From: Rutstroemia sp. NJR-2017a BVV2
Taxonomy: Eukaryota > Ascomycota > Leotiomycetes > Helotiales > Rutstroemiaceae
Direction of reading: 5' to 3'
Length of the DNA stretch: 64,000 bases
Assembly (NCBI GenBank): GCA_002946415.1
Contig: NJPS01000054.1
Coordinates: forward strand, 1-64,000
This document shows, in pieces, positions 1 to 9,345 of this stretch (within the stretch, counting starts at the first letter, position 1; every line of letters begins with the position of its first letter). The notes under the pieces were generated by a model. It saw only the letters and a list, made by a program, of their open reading frames with translations, searched no databases and was not told the DNA's origin. The position numbers and the translations under genes were made by a program.

Positions 1-165
1 ACCCTAACCCTAACCCTAACCCTAACCCTAACCCTAACCCTAACCCTAACCCTAACCCTAACCCTAACCCTAACCCTAACCCTAACCCTAACCCTAACCC
101 TAACCCTAACCCTAACCCTAACCCTGACCCTAACCCTGACCCTGACCATGACCCTGACCCTAAGT
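1..165. repeat. Telomere repeat array
   Basis: The array consists of CCCTAA units, which read TTAGGG on the other strand, so this is the left chromosome end. Units are perfect to about 125. Inward of that they mix with variants (CCCTGA, CCATGA), as is usual at the inner edge where telomerase copying gives way to old, mutated repeats. The array stops at 165 and AT-rich DNA begins at once. Confidence 0.98.
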
Positions 166-483
166 TCTTTATATTTCGGTTTTAGTATACTGATTCTGAA
201 ACTAGTTTGTTATTAAATTGCTTTGAATTTCCAATATTATTTGGTAAATATATATAACTCCTTTACTAATATTTCAGTTATATTCCTTCATTATAATTGA
301 TAAACCTAAATAGAAAAGCAAGAGATTGAATAGACGAAAAAATACCTTACTTAATAAAGTATATAAGATATCAAAATTTTACAAGATCGATATAATATTG
401 ATTTTATATATTCGCAAAACTGGTTATTATATTATTTATAATTCTACTACTTTCAAATTATAACCACTTTCTAAAGAAGAAAT
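166..483. other. AT-rich subtelomeric DNA, no gene seen
   Basis: This stretch is rich in TpA and lacks an open frame of note. It resembles other RIP-degraded repeats in the window. No function is assigned. Confidence 0.6.
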
Positions 484-823
484 TGTATCTATAAGATCCT
501 CTACAAACCTATAGCTTTCTTTTGAAAATCTGCAGAACTAAGATTGAGTTATTTGATAGAATCTAATAATTGGAAGAAAGAGAAGCTTCCGATCATAATA
601 TTGTTATTTTTTTGCTTCAGATTAATAATGATAAAAGCCAGATCTCGGTTTCTTTTCGATAATTGTATTATTAGATTATATACTCTATAACATTACAATT
701 ATCACCAAACAGAGGAAAATATCATATTATCGATAATAACTATAAAATCATCTCTTCCTTAGAAGAGGAGTTCTTTACTAGAGGGTATCGATATATGATT
801 CACTACTCGATTTATACGATTTC
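484..823 (+). repeat. Left arm of subtelomeric inverted repeat (RIP-worn copy)
   Basis: This segment matches the reverse complement of 4524-4858 over its whole length with almost no gaps. Nearly all mismatches are transitions, and most give A or T in this arm, for example CTATAG against CTGTAG. That is the signature of RIP acting on a duplicated sequence. Similarity ends sharply near 823 and fades near 484. What the ancestral sequence encoded is not recognised. Confidence 0.85.
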
Positions 824-3800
824 TCTTCCTTCAAGCCAAAGCAAGATCAAAATAGCAATCCTTTTAGGAGTCTATAGCTAATCCCTTCCAATCTTGGACG
901 ATAAGCTCAGTACTATCAGGCTACAGTTAGAGGAGATCCAACTATAGTAGGAATCTAGGAAGACAAAATATCTAGAAGATAGAATTCCTAATAAAGAGGT
1001 AGTTATAGATAACTTTGAAGCTAAACTAAAAAGCTTCTTACTCTTCCTTAGTAGTTAGATACTTGCTTGAAGTATCGAGAAGGCTATAGATAACGATATA
1101 ATAGTACTTGTAGAAGTTTCAATATAGAGATCTAGATCCGAAAGACAGAGTTATCATATTTAGTATCAGTAAGTTGGTTTATCAATGATATCTAATAAAA
1201 CTTAATATCTCTTTTACAAATATATTATAAGTTAATATATAGAACCTTATCTAGAAACTCTTTATTTAAACAGATATTTCTTTACTTCATCCTAATATTA
1301 ATAGTAAAATCAGCTTATATCTCGGTAGGTTTCTATTAATATCCTCTAGAAAATCTATTTTCTCTTCCTGATCTTTAGCAAACATCCAATTACCGGAAAA
1401 TAAGTCCAAATAGGTATTATAGATATAAACATCATATAAGTTGATAATATAGACGAATATAGTTTGATTAGGTAACTAAAAGGTAATATAGAAGATATCA
1501 GACCTGATCCAGAAAGCTAGTAATAGAATATAATTCCTATTAGAAAGAAGTCTATCTATAAAGTATATTACTAGGTTATTATAATCTAGGGTTCTGCTAT
1601 ACCTAACCCGGATCAATAGTTTAACTTTTGGTATAATATCGAAATTAACCCAAATATAGGAAGTAGTATAAGATATATAGTCTGATCTCTATTTGACTAC
1701 TATACTAGGATTTGTTAAAGTAACTTATAGTTCCTAACTATAAATAGTATTATTCAACTATATCCTTATTCAATACCTGTTTCCAATAATAGTTGCAAAC
1801 TTGCTATCTACCTATTCTTAGATAACGATATCAGAATATAGTCGACTTCTAACTAGAGCTACTTCGAGATTGATAACTTTATTAGATCTTGATATTATTC
1901 TAGTAGCTTGAAAAGATCCTATACAATAGATATATATCCTAGTATAAATTAGAGGTATATATTTAGAAAGATCTATTGAATAAAGTAAACTATCCAACTT
2001 TCGTAGATCCTTACCGATAATAACAAGAATATATCCGAGTTTATTAATTATCTTAATCCATTCTAAGTTTATATTTAAGAAAGTATATATACTTATATAC
2101 TTGAAGGCCTTATTACCTGATATTAGAGGTTTCCTACTAAGTACCTTCCTCAAGGATATTATATCAATCGGTCCAAGTATATTAAGGAATCTACTTCTAA
2201 ACTCAGATAGATACTTAATTAGATATTCAAAAGTACTTATATCGTTATAAGATCGCTTATACGAAATTTGCTACTTTGCAGGTTTTAGTGATTTGGAGAT
2301 AGATGAAAGTATAATATAATAATTGAACTATCATTAGTAAGTTGTATATAAAGGTATATAAGCTCTTAGCCTTAGTAGATTGAGCTAACAAATATATCAA
2401 AAATACCTATAATATTCAGAATTAAGATTACTTTAAAAATGAAATTTATTATATTTCATATACCAAGGATATCAAGTCACCTAATATAAGGTATAAACAA
2501 TATATTTTCTCTAAGTATACTTTATATAGTGGGGCTTGGTTATCTATCTCCAGATATAGGCTAAGTGATCCTATCTCCAGATATAGGGCCAACTAAGTAA
2601 TCCTACTCTATATATATAACTGGTTAAATCCCAACTTTATCAAATTGGGATCTATTATTTGTGAATTTGTTTTATACCTCTATTGTAAATATAATTATAA
2701 TACGAATTTCAAATATTGTGATACTATATCCAGTTATAAAAGACTTTACTATTTGGCCCAAATAGGAATTCGCCTAACTACAATCTTTATCTGATAAGGA
2801 AATACTAACTGAATTGTAGAATATTATAGAAAGAAAGAACTATTTATAATATTACTATCAATTGAAAAATTGAATTAGTAACTTTAAAAGAAATAGACTA
2901 GGAAAGAAGTAGAAGTTAGAAATAATAAGGGAGGTACTATATAAATATTTGGAGTCCAACTTGGTATCACTTTCTAAGATCCTTCAATATGGAAAAAGTA
3001 TAAGCTAAAACTTGATCACCGATCTATTTCGGAGATAGAATAATCCTTTCCGCTCTAAATATATACTAAACTTATATCCGTTTATACCTAATAGATTCAG
3101 TATATCCGCGAAGTATTTATAAAAACTTTGGTCTCCTACTAAACTCAGAACCTATCTTCTATTTGAGATCACGATCTATTTCTCGATCTTGTAGCATATA
3201 TATCAACCTATAAGAAGGTCGAATATACCTATTTCGGTAAAATACCGCCAAATCTTCTTCTTATCCACTTCTCTCCACCTAGCTTGAGGTTCGTATAGAG
3301 CTAATCAGATAGTAAATTATCATCTATTTGTCAGTTTATTAACGATCTTTGCATCAACCCCTACCTATATTTGTCTCTGAAAATATCTACCTTCAGATAT
3401 CTTTCTTTCCTTCTGATTGTTTCTTCTAATACTTTATAATATCTTCCTTCTTTCTAGCCTCCATTTGGACTTGTTTGATTACTTATAGTACCTATTATCT
3501 TGTTTCCCAAACTTGTATCTGTATCCGAAATCCCGAATACCTCTAGAGTCTTTTCTTTGTATTCCTTATATCTTTTATTATTATATTTATAACCGGTTAC
3601 TTGATATCTACTATAGAGAATATATTATCGTTTATAGGCTATTGCTTACTTTATATAATCGATATAGAGGAAGAGTTAAAGCAATTAAAGTTGTCGGAAT
3701 ACCTGGAAGTTCTTGTCACCGAAGGCTTTGATATATAGAAGACTATATTAGATATTACAGAATCGGATTTGTAAGTTGCTATAGTATTGCCTAAGTAGGA

Positions 3801-4523
3801 AAAGAATTTATATATACTGTAGAAGCTTCCTCAATGTCAAGATTAGTTATCGAAAGATATTTGTAATCTATTATAGTCTTAGAATTTCTATCTTCACTAT
3901 AGGGTTTATAACAACTTTATATATTAACTTTGATATATAAACAGAAACTTCAGTAGGTTATTGCCGAATCATGTAGTCAGATCTATATTTACCGTCTTCC
4001 AATCGCTCCTACGAAACGGAAGTATAAGCACTATAAGGGAGGCTCCAGATCATAGAGACTCTATCGCACTACCCTGAAAGCATTATAAATTTCTGCCAAT
4101 AAACCTTTAGAGCCAAAGATCGAACCAATGACTTTATTAGGCAAGATAACGTAATAACCGTTTGAATAATATATCGAGATACAGTTACAGAAAAGAGGGC
4201 AGGAAGCAGATAGTCGTTCTTATCTGGATATCAGACTGAATGCTATCGTCGATCAGGATATCCTACAGAAGGTGCCAAAAACCACAGTGGATATATATGA
4301 TATTCAGATTGTATATATTAGCTACAACTCTAGCCTACCTCTGATTATATTGTATAACGTCTAGCTTGTAAGCATCAATAGATGCCTTCCTATTTCCCCG
4401 CTAGATCCATTGTATATCATTAAAATTGTGAATCTTCTTGCCCTGCTGCTAAAGTGTATATATAGATCGAAGTTGGGAGGTAATAATTCACTTAGTGTGG
4501 TGATGGGGTATACTGACTTTTCG
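824..4523. other. RIP-degraded region between the inverted-repeat arms
   Basis: About 3.7 kb lies between the two arms, which suggests the whole 484-4858 block may be one inverted-repeat-bounded element or a palindromic rearrangement. Open stretches survive, for example on the minus strand at 1818-2153 and on the plus strand near 4080-4370, but neither matches a family I can name. A 16-base motif is repeated in tandem at about 2550 and 2574. Base composition becomes less AT-biased toward 4000. No intact gene is supported; a subtelomeric helicase relic is possible but no helicase motif was seen. Confidence 0.5.
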
Positions 4524-4858
4524 CACAAATCGAGTAGTGAATCGTGCATCGATGCCCTCTGGCAGAGGGCTCTTCTTCCGGGAAGATATGATTTCATGGC
4601 TATTGTCGGTGATATGATACTGTCCTCTGTTTCGTGATAATTGTAATGTTGCAGAGCGTGTAATCTGATAATGCGACTGTCGAAAAAAACCGAGATCTGG
4701 CCTTTACCATCAGCTAACCCGAGGCAAAAAAACATCGTGATTGGGAGCCTCTCCCTCTTCCAATTACCAGACTCTATCAAATAACTCAATCTTAGCTCCG
4801 CAGACTCTCAAAAGAAAGCTACAGGTTCATAGAGGGTCCTGTGGATATATGTTGAGTT
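4524..4858 (-). repeat. Right arm of subtelomeric inverted repeat (better preserved copy)
   Basis: This is the reverse complement of 484-823. It keeps many C and G bases that are T or A in the other arm, so it is the less mutated copy, although a few positions go the other way. The minus strand stays open through the arm and on to 4361 (142 codons), which is the best remaining view of what the repeat encoded. No domain is recognised in that translation. Confidence 0.85.
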
Positions 4859-5443
4859 ATCGCCCTCCACCAACCTACTACAGACTCCACCCCAATCACC
4901 CGCATCTAGCAATTCAAGCATAGTACATCGGTTGCTCCGCAAAGATATAAAGGATGTCCACCGTTATTTTGAGGAGTGGCAGTAGACGGGACGGCGACTT
5001 TTATTTTCTTGTCAGAGAATATAGCAGCAGATGAAGGGTGGGTGATGAGAAGATGTCGCTAACCTCCAATGAAGACTAGTCTCGTCCAACTTCAAACTCT
5101 GAGGATGATCCACCATTGTCGGGGATACCATGATGAGCATGCTATGTTAGACATTTTCTACTTCATTCAGGCAAATATTGCGAGCAAGGATATACAATAC
5201 ATCAACTTCTCCAAGACATGTTATGGGGATAATTAGGTAATATGTTATTTTGGACGTTTCTTACTTTATCCATCAATGCGGGGAAAAGACTCAAATGCGC
5301 ATTGTCGCAGCACGGATTAGCAATGTTTAGGTATGTTCTGAATCTTTGAAGGGATCACAGATTGTAAGGATGATGCGTTCACCCAAAATGGGGAGAGTTG
5401 GTGATGTAAGGAAGGCATGTTAGACTATTGGGTGTGAAGAATG
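4859..5443. other. Unique DNA of near-normal composition, no gene seen
   Basis: This stretch is far less AT-rich than the preceding 4 kb. It has no long open frame, splice pattern or repeat match within the window. It ends at the TA target site of the mariner element. Confidence 0.5.
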
Positions 5444-5445
5444 TA

Positions 5446-5482
5446 CTTTAGTTACAGCCCGAATAAACCAAATACTGGGTCT
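5446..5482 (+). repeat. Left terminal inverted repeat of the mariner
   Basis: It starts CTTTAGTTACAGCCCGAATA after the TA target and matches the reverse complement of 7792-7829 with one base gap and one mismatch. Confidence 0.9.
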
Positions 5483-5639
5483 TAGAACCTTCTAGTATTC
5501 CACTTATCACAGGGTTATTATTGGCTACAAAAGCGGATAAATGTCCTCCGTACCCCGAATTCAATGTTGCTTTACCTTTTAACTCTAATTTCAAAATACA
5601 GCTTCACGATCCAAAATTGAGTCCCAATATTCAGTACCT

Positions 5640-5652
5640 ACACCTAAACAAC
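5640..5652. repeat. Left 13-bp target-site duplication of the SINE-like insert
   Basis: The sequence ACACCTAAACAAC is repeated exactly at 6716-6728. The bases just outside differ, so the duplication is 13 bp, a length normal for LINE-machinery insertions. Confidence 0.9.
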
Positions 5653-5771
5653 GGCGGCTGGAGAGGTAGCTGGTACTGCCTCTCTAGTGAGCACCTGCTG
5701 TGTATACTCTTCTCATGGCCAGAGTCGAGGAAGACAGCTTGTGCTGGTAGGTTCGAATCCTACGGCTGCCA
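5653..5771 (+). promoter_or_regulatory. tRNA-like head with RNA polymerase III B box
   Basis: The 5' GGCGGCT (5653-5659) pairs with the 3' GGCTGCC (5764-5770) as a seven-pair acceptor stem with G-U pairs at three positions. A perfect T arm, GTAGG-TTCGAAT-CCTAC, lies at 5747-5763 and contains the B-box consensus GGTTCGAATCC (5751 region). The middle does not fold as a standard D and anticodon arm: GAGAGGTAG and CTGCCTCTC form a nine-pair hairpin instead, and the 119-nt length needs an intron or insertion. The A box is weak. This is better read as a decayed tRNA-derived promoter than as a working tRNA. Confidence 0.6.
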
Positions 5772-6690
5772 ACCCATCATGCTCAAGATAATAGCGTGGC
5801 TAGTAGGACGATGGATTTGCGAGTGGCGACGGCAACTCCGAAAGCGACTGCGACTCGATCTCGGATTATCCTTAGGGCCTGACAGTTCACGCGCGGCTCC
5901 GGTCATAGTGGCAGATGGGATTGTGCTGGGGAGCGATCACGGGCGGTGATCAGCATAGGAGGAAGGTGGCTGCAGTGAAGCATTCTTGCAAGCCGGCAGC
6001 AGCTCCTCAGGGTTTTCCTACCTCAACACAGCCTCAATTGGACTACCCAGATCTCAGATGCGGTAACATTATACACAGTAAAACACAACAAACACACAGC
6101 ACACACAGTTCTGTGGACCTGGGAGAGCATCACCACTTTCTGCAACTGTAGTCCTGCCTGGCAGATTTTTGAACCCTCATTAAAACGACATCATCAATTT
6201 ACAGAGCACACAGAAGGCACTTGGCCCACACCGGGCACACGCAATCATACAATTTGGGGGAGTCAGGGTCTTTGGGGATTTGGAGTCGCGGGAGTATGGA
6301 AGGGGCGATTTGAACGAGAGAGAACGTTGTTGGGAAGGTTTTTCCTTGTGAGGACCAGGGGGGTCGTGGAATCACGGTTGCTGTGGCCAGCGGAGTTGCA
6401 ACATGGCTTCATTGTGGCCGTAGCCCACCAGGTATCTAAGGACCGCAGACACAGGAGGACAGTTGGTCGCCGAGTCAGAGCCTTATACAAAGTCACAAAC
6501 AAAGCACTTCTGTCAACGGATATGTATATATGCGTAGATAGAAGCCAGACCGCTCAGTGGAGGAGGTTGCTGGTCACACGAGTGTGATGAAGTGAGGTGT
6601 GTCTCCTGAGGTAGACGCAGTTCGGCAACTGGTGCCAAAGCTGGGCCATTCCGGCATAGCTGTCCAAACGGATGGCTGGAACCGTGTATG

Positions 6691-6715
6691 AATAAATCAA
6701 TCAATCAATCAATCA
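6691..6715 (+). repeat. AATC/TCAA repeat tail of the SINE-like insert
   Basis: About five tetranucleotide units stand directly before the right target duplication. A simple-repeat 3' tail is typical of SINEs and Tad-clade LINEs in fungi. Confidence 0.8.
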
Positions 6716-6728
6716 ACACCTAAACAAC
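6716..6728. repeat. Right 13-bp target-site duplication of the SINE-like insert
   Basis: Exact copy of 5640-5652. Mariner sequence resumes after it. Confidence 0.9.
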
Positions 6729-6790
6729 CACGATGACAACGACATAAAGAGCTCTCTCGAGATGACTGATTAAAGATCCAAACACCCTAT

Positions 6791-7758
6791 AACGCTGGAA
6801 TAACTCGAGATAAAATCTGCCTACAATTAAATGCCACTTATGATCAAGTGTGCGATGCAATTCGGCACCCAGTAACACCTCAAAAAAAGGGCAAATGTGG
6901 TGCTAAACCGTACTTAATACTCCTCAACGAAAACGGCTAATTGAATGGGTTACATCATCGCAGGATAATAGAGAGATACCATGGCCTATTATACCTTCGA
7001 TTCTGGGTTGGGATTGCGGCGAAAAAGCGATTCGAAGGGCCTTTAAAAAGGAAGGGTTTGTACAAGCTGTATCACGAAGGAAGCCAGCACTCTCGGAACA
7101 AAACAAAGTAGATCGATTACGATGGGCACAAGAGCATATCAATTGGACCGAAGATCAATGGGATCTTGTGTGCTGGAGTGACGAGACCTGGACTCAACCC
7201 GGAAAGCACAGGAAGACGTGGATAACTCGACGAAAAGGCTCTTCAGAGGTTTACCATCCTTACTGTGCACAATCGTGTTATCAGCGTAAGATTGGATGGA
7301 TGTTTTGAGGCACAATATCAGGGAAATACGGCCGGTAGAAAGTGGTATTCTGGGAGAAGGACTGGGGGACTGTAAATGAGGGGTCTTATTCGGGCATTAT
7401 TGTGCCACTTGTGCAGGAGGTTCTACGCCAGTATCCAGATCTTATATTCCAGTAGGATAACGCAAAAGGGCACGCTTCCAAGTTTACAATGTCGGTTTTC
7501 GAGGCCTGTGGGATTAAACCTATGTGGTGGCCAGCAAATTCGCCCGATTTGAATCCAATCGAGAACATATGGATCGATATGAAGGATTGGATTGAGGATC
7601 GATACCCTGAGGTTCACAGCTCTTATCCAAGGCTTCGAAAAGCTGTATTAGAAGCTCGGGAAGCAGTTGGATTTGAGAGAATTAAGAAACTTGTACGTAG
7701 TATGCTGGCACGGTGTAAAACTGTCATTGAAGCAAATGGTGGTCCCACAGAATATTAA
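6791..7758 (+). pseudogene. Mariner transposase (DD34E type), broken
   Basis: The conceptual protein carries the mariner catalytic triad: the first Asp in WSDETW (about 7180), the second in a DNAKGH block just after 7455, and the Glu in SPDLNPIEN about 35 residues on. This enzyme family cuts and pastes the element at TA sites. The frame from about 6865 to the stop at 7758 is broken only by TGA at 7306, TAG at 7336 and TAG at 7453. Each fits a single G-to-A or C-to-T change in a Trp or Gln codon. A one-base shift near 6865 separates an N-terminal part (from 6791) that would carry the DNA-binding region. The downstream 89 codons (7489-7755) are clean. Confidence 0.85.
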
Positions 7759-7791
7759 ATTTATTTGTTAAAGCAGCATATTTGCCGAGAA

Positions 7792-7829
7792 AGACCCACT
7801 ATTTGGTTTTATTCGGGCTGTAACTAAAG
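7792..7829 (-). repeat. Right terminal inverted repeat of the mariner
   Basis: Reverse complement of 5446-5482 with minimal differences, followed by the target TA at 7830. Confidence 0.9.
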
Positions 7830-7831
7830 TA

Positions 7832-9345
7832 TGAAATTTGTGTTTATTACTAGAGAATTTCAAGGGGCTATAGTCGGTGCGCATAGAATTCCTACACCCA
7901 CTTGGTTTTTGGCTACTGTGATTACGAAACTCCGGATGCGGCTCCCTTGTTTGTTGATTCTATCCACTGAAATTCTCTGAAAGGTCTTCATTGGTACTTA
8001 CTGTATGGCAGCGGCCGAGCACCAACCATAACTCATCGAAGACAAAAATTCCGATCAATTCTATTTGTGGATAGGGCGAGCAAAGGGTTCTTACTCGCTC
8101 TATTTTTCATAGTCATGCCTAAAGCTTCCCACAAGATGGAATGAATCGGTTGATTGGCTCGACCAGTAAGAAACCAGTATGTTGGGTGACGGAGGGATCT
8201 CCGATGATCGAGAAAGAATTGCAGTAATTTCTACATAGGCTTCTCTAATAATTCCATTTATCCACTTAACACACGTCCTTGTGTCGCACAAAAAAAGATC
8301 AAAACCCCATACCTGCGAAGATCTTACAAGTTCTTGCTTCCTTCTTAGGAATTCAAGAATTTGACTGGCCTGTTTCAGGAGCTGTTGTAAGCTCGTATCA
8401 ACGGAATTCTTCCTCACCCAACCATTTCTCACTATGCTCTATACCAAATAGCCACCCAAATTGTGAACGCCTTTTATAAGGAAAACTTATACTACTGTAA
8501 GGATCTTCTGTACTACACCGAGATAGTAGTTCTATCTGATAATCGAAGTTCGACTTCTAGACCTCCCAAAAGGTCCTCTCATCGCGGAGACGGAGATACC
8601 TCTGTCGTAATCACCAGATCATTCCTCCTTACTAATTATGTGAACCAGAGAGGTATACCCTTGAAATTCTTTTTGGAACATATCAAAACCCCCTTGGGTC
8701 CCATTCAACACCTTCCAACAATTCCGTAATCGCAATTCGAATTCAATTTTTGTTTTGTTATGCAATCGATCCTCCTGTCACCAAATATCCGGAACTTTAT
8801 ATCATCATGCATCTGAGAGGAAATCATCGTTGCCTTGTATATCGCGACCGCCAAGAAGTTCGTTTTTCACTGGATGCCCCTATCAGCTATACCTGACTGC
8901 GCCGATAGATATTTGATGTCCGGATTGGTCTGTAATCAACCCGTCATGGTACTTATCAGAGTATTTATTGGCACCTTACCCTCCTTATGATATCGGTATA
9001 TCCCACAATTCGGCCAACATTGAGATCTTACTGAGTCGATTCAAACCCCTATTCGACCTCCAAACCAATATATCTTTCATCCCAAAACATTGCAAAGCAC
9101 TTCCATTCTGACAGACATTAGGTGGTTCAACTATGGACTTGGATGCAGGGTCTAGTGTCAGTACTAGTTCTGGACCACAGGTATCTCGAAAGGAACGAGG
9201 CGCGATTACTACTCAGGTTAGTTGATCTCCGTCGGGGGACTTCTGAGGAGGTTGTCCGGCTGTCCAGTATCTTGGGACCTCTGCGATATATATATCAAAC
9301 GTTTGCTTGGTTGTACTGCCCAGTTAGGACTGATGATCCCCCGTG
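7832..9345. other. Moderate-GC region with no assignable gene
   Basis: About 1.5 kb has normal composition but no gene model I can defend. The best open stretch is on the minus strand at 8100-8432 (110 codons, lacking any ATG), which could be an exon relic of an unrecognised gene. Plus-strand open stretches at 8463-8729 and 9122-9346 lack recognisable motifs. Confidence 0.4.

Larger units (their letters stand above)
5653..6715 (+). mobile_element. SINE-like retroposon with tRNA-like head and tetranucleotide tail
   Basis: The insert lies between exact 13-bp duplications inside the mariner. Its first base is also the first base of a tRNA-like acceptor stem, and its last 25 bases are a TCAA/AATC repeat tail of the kind used for target-primed reverse transcription. 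The 1063 bp between hold no long open frame, so it must have moved by borrowing LINE machinery. The body is GC-rich and shows little RIP, which suggests recent insertion or few copies. It is longer than well known fungal SINEs such as Foxy. A 5'-truncated LINE is the main alternative, but the tRNA-like start argues against it. Confidence 0.75.
5446..7829 (+). mobile_element. Tc1/mariner-type transposon, interrupted by a SINE-like insert
   Basis: The ends are inverted repeats of 37-38 bp (5446-5482 and 7792-7829), flanked by the TA dinucleotide that mariners duplicate (5444-5445 and 7830-7831). The right half encodes a DDE transposase. Removing the insert 5653-6715 and one 13-bp target duplication leaves about 1.3 kb, a typical mariner length, which supports both calls. 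The transposase carries three stop codons and a frameshift, so the element is dead. It is only lightly mutated compared with the AT-rich blocks, suggesting a low copy number or a more recent arrival. Confidence 0.88.

Noticed and set aside
4361..4789. 142-codon minus-strand open frame as a real gene
   Set aside because: It has no recognised domain, overlaps the inverted-repeat arm and may be open by chance. It is recorded only as the best view of the repeat's former content.
5653..5771. A functional tRNA gene
   Set aside because: The acceptor and T arms are good, but there is no proper D or anticodon arm, the length is 119 nt, and it begins exactly at a retroposon boundary.
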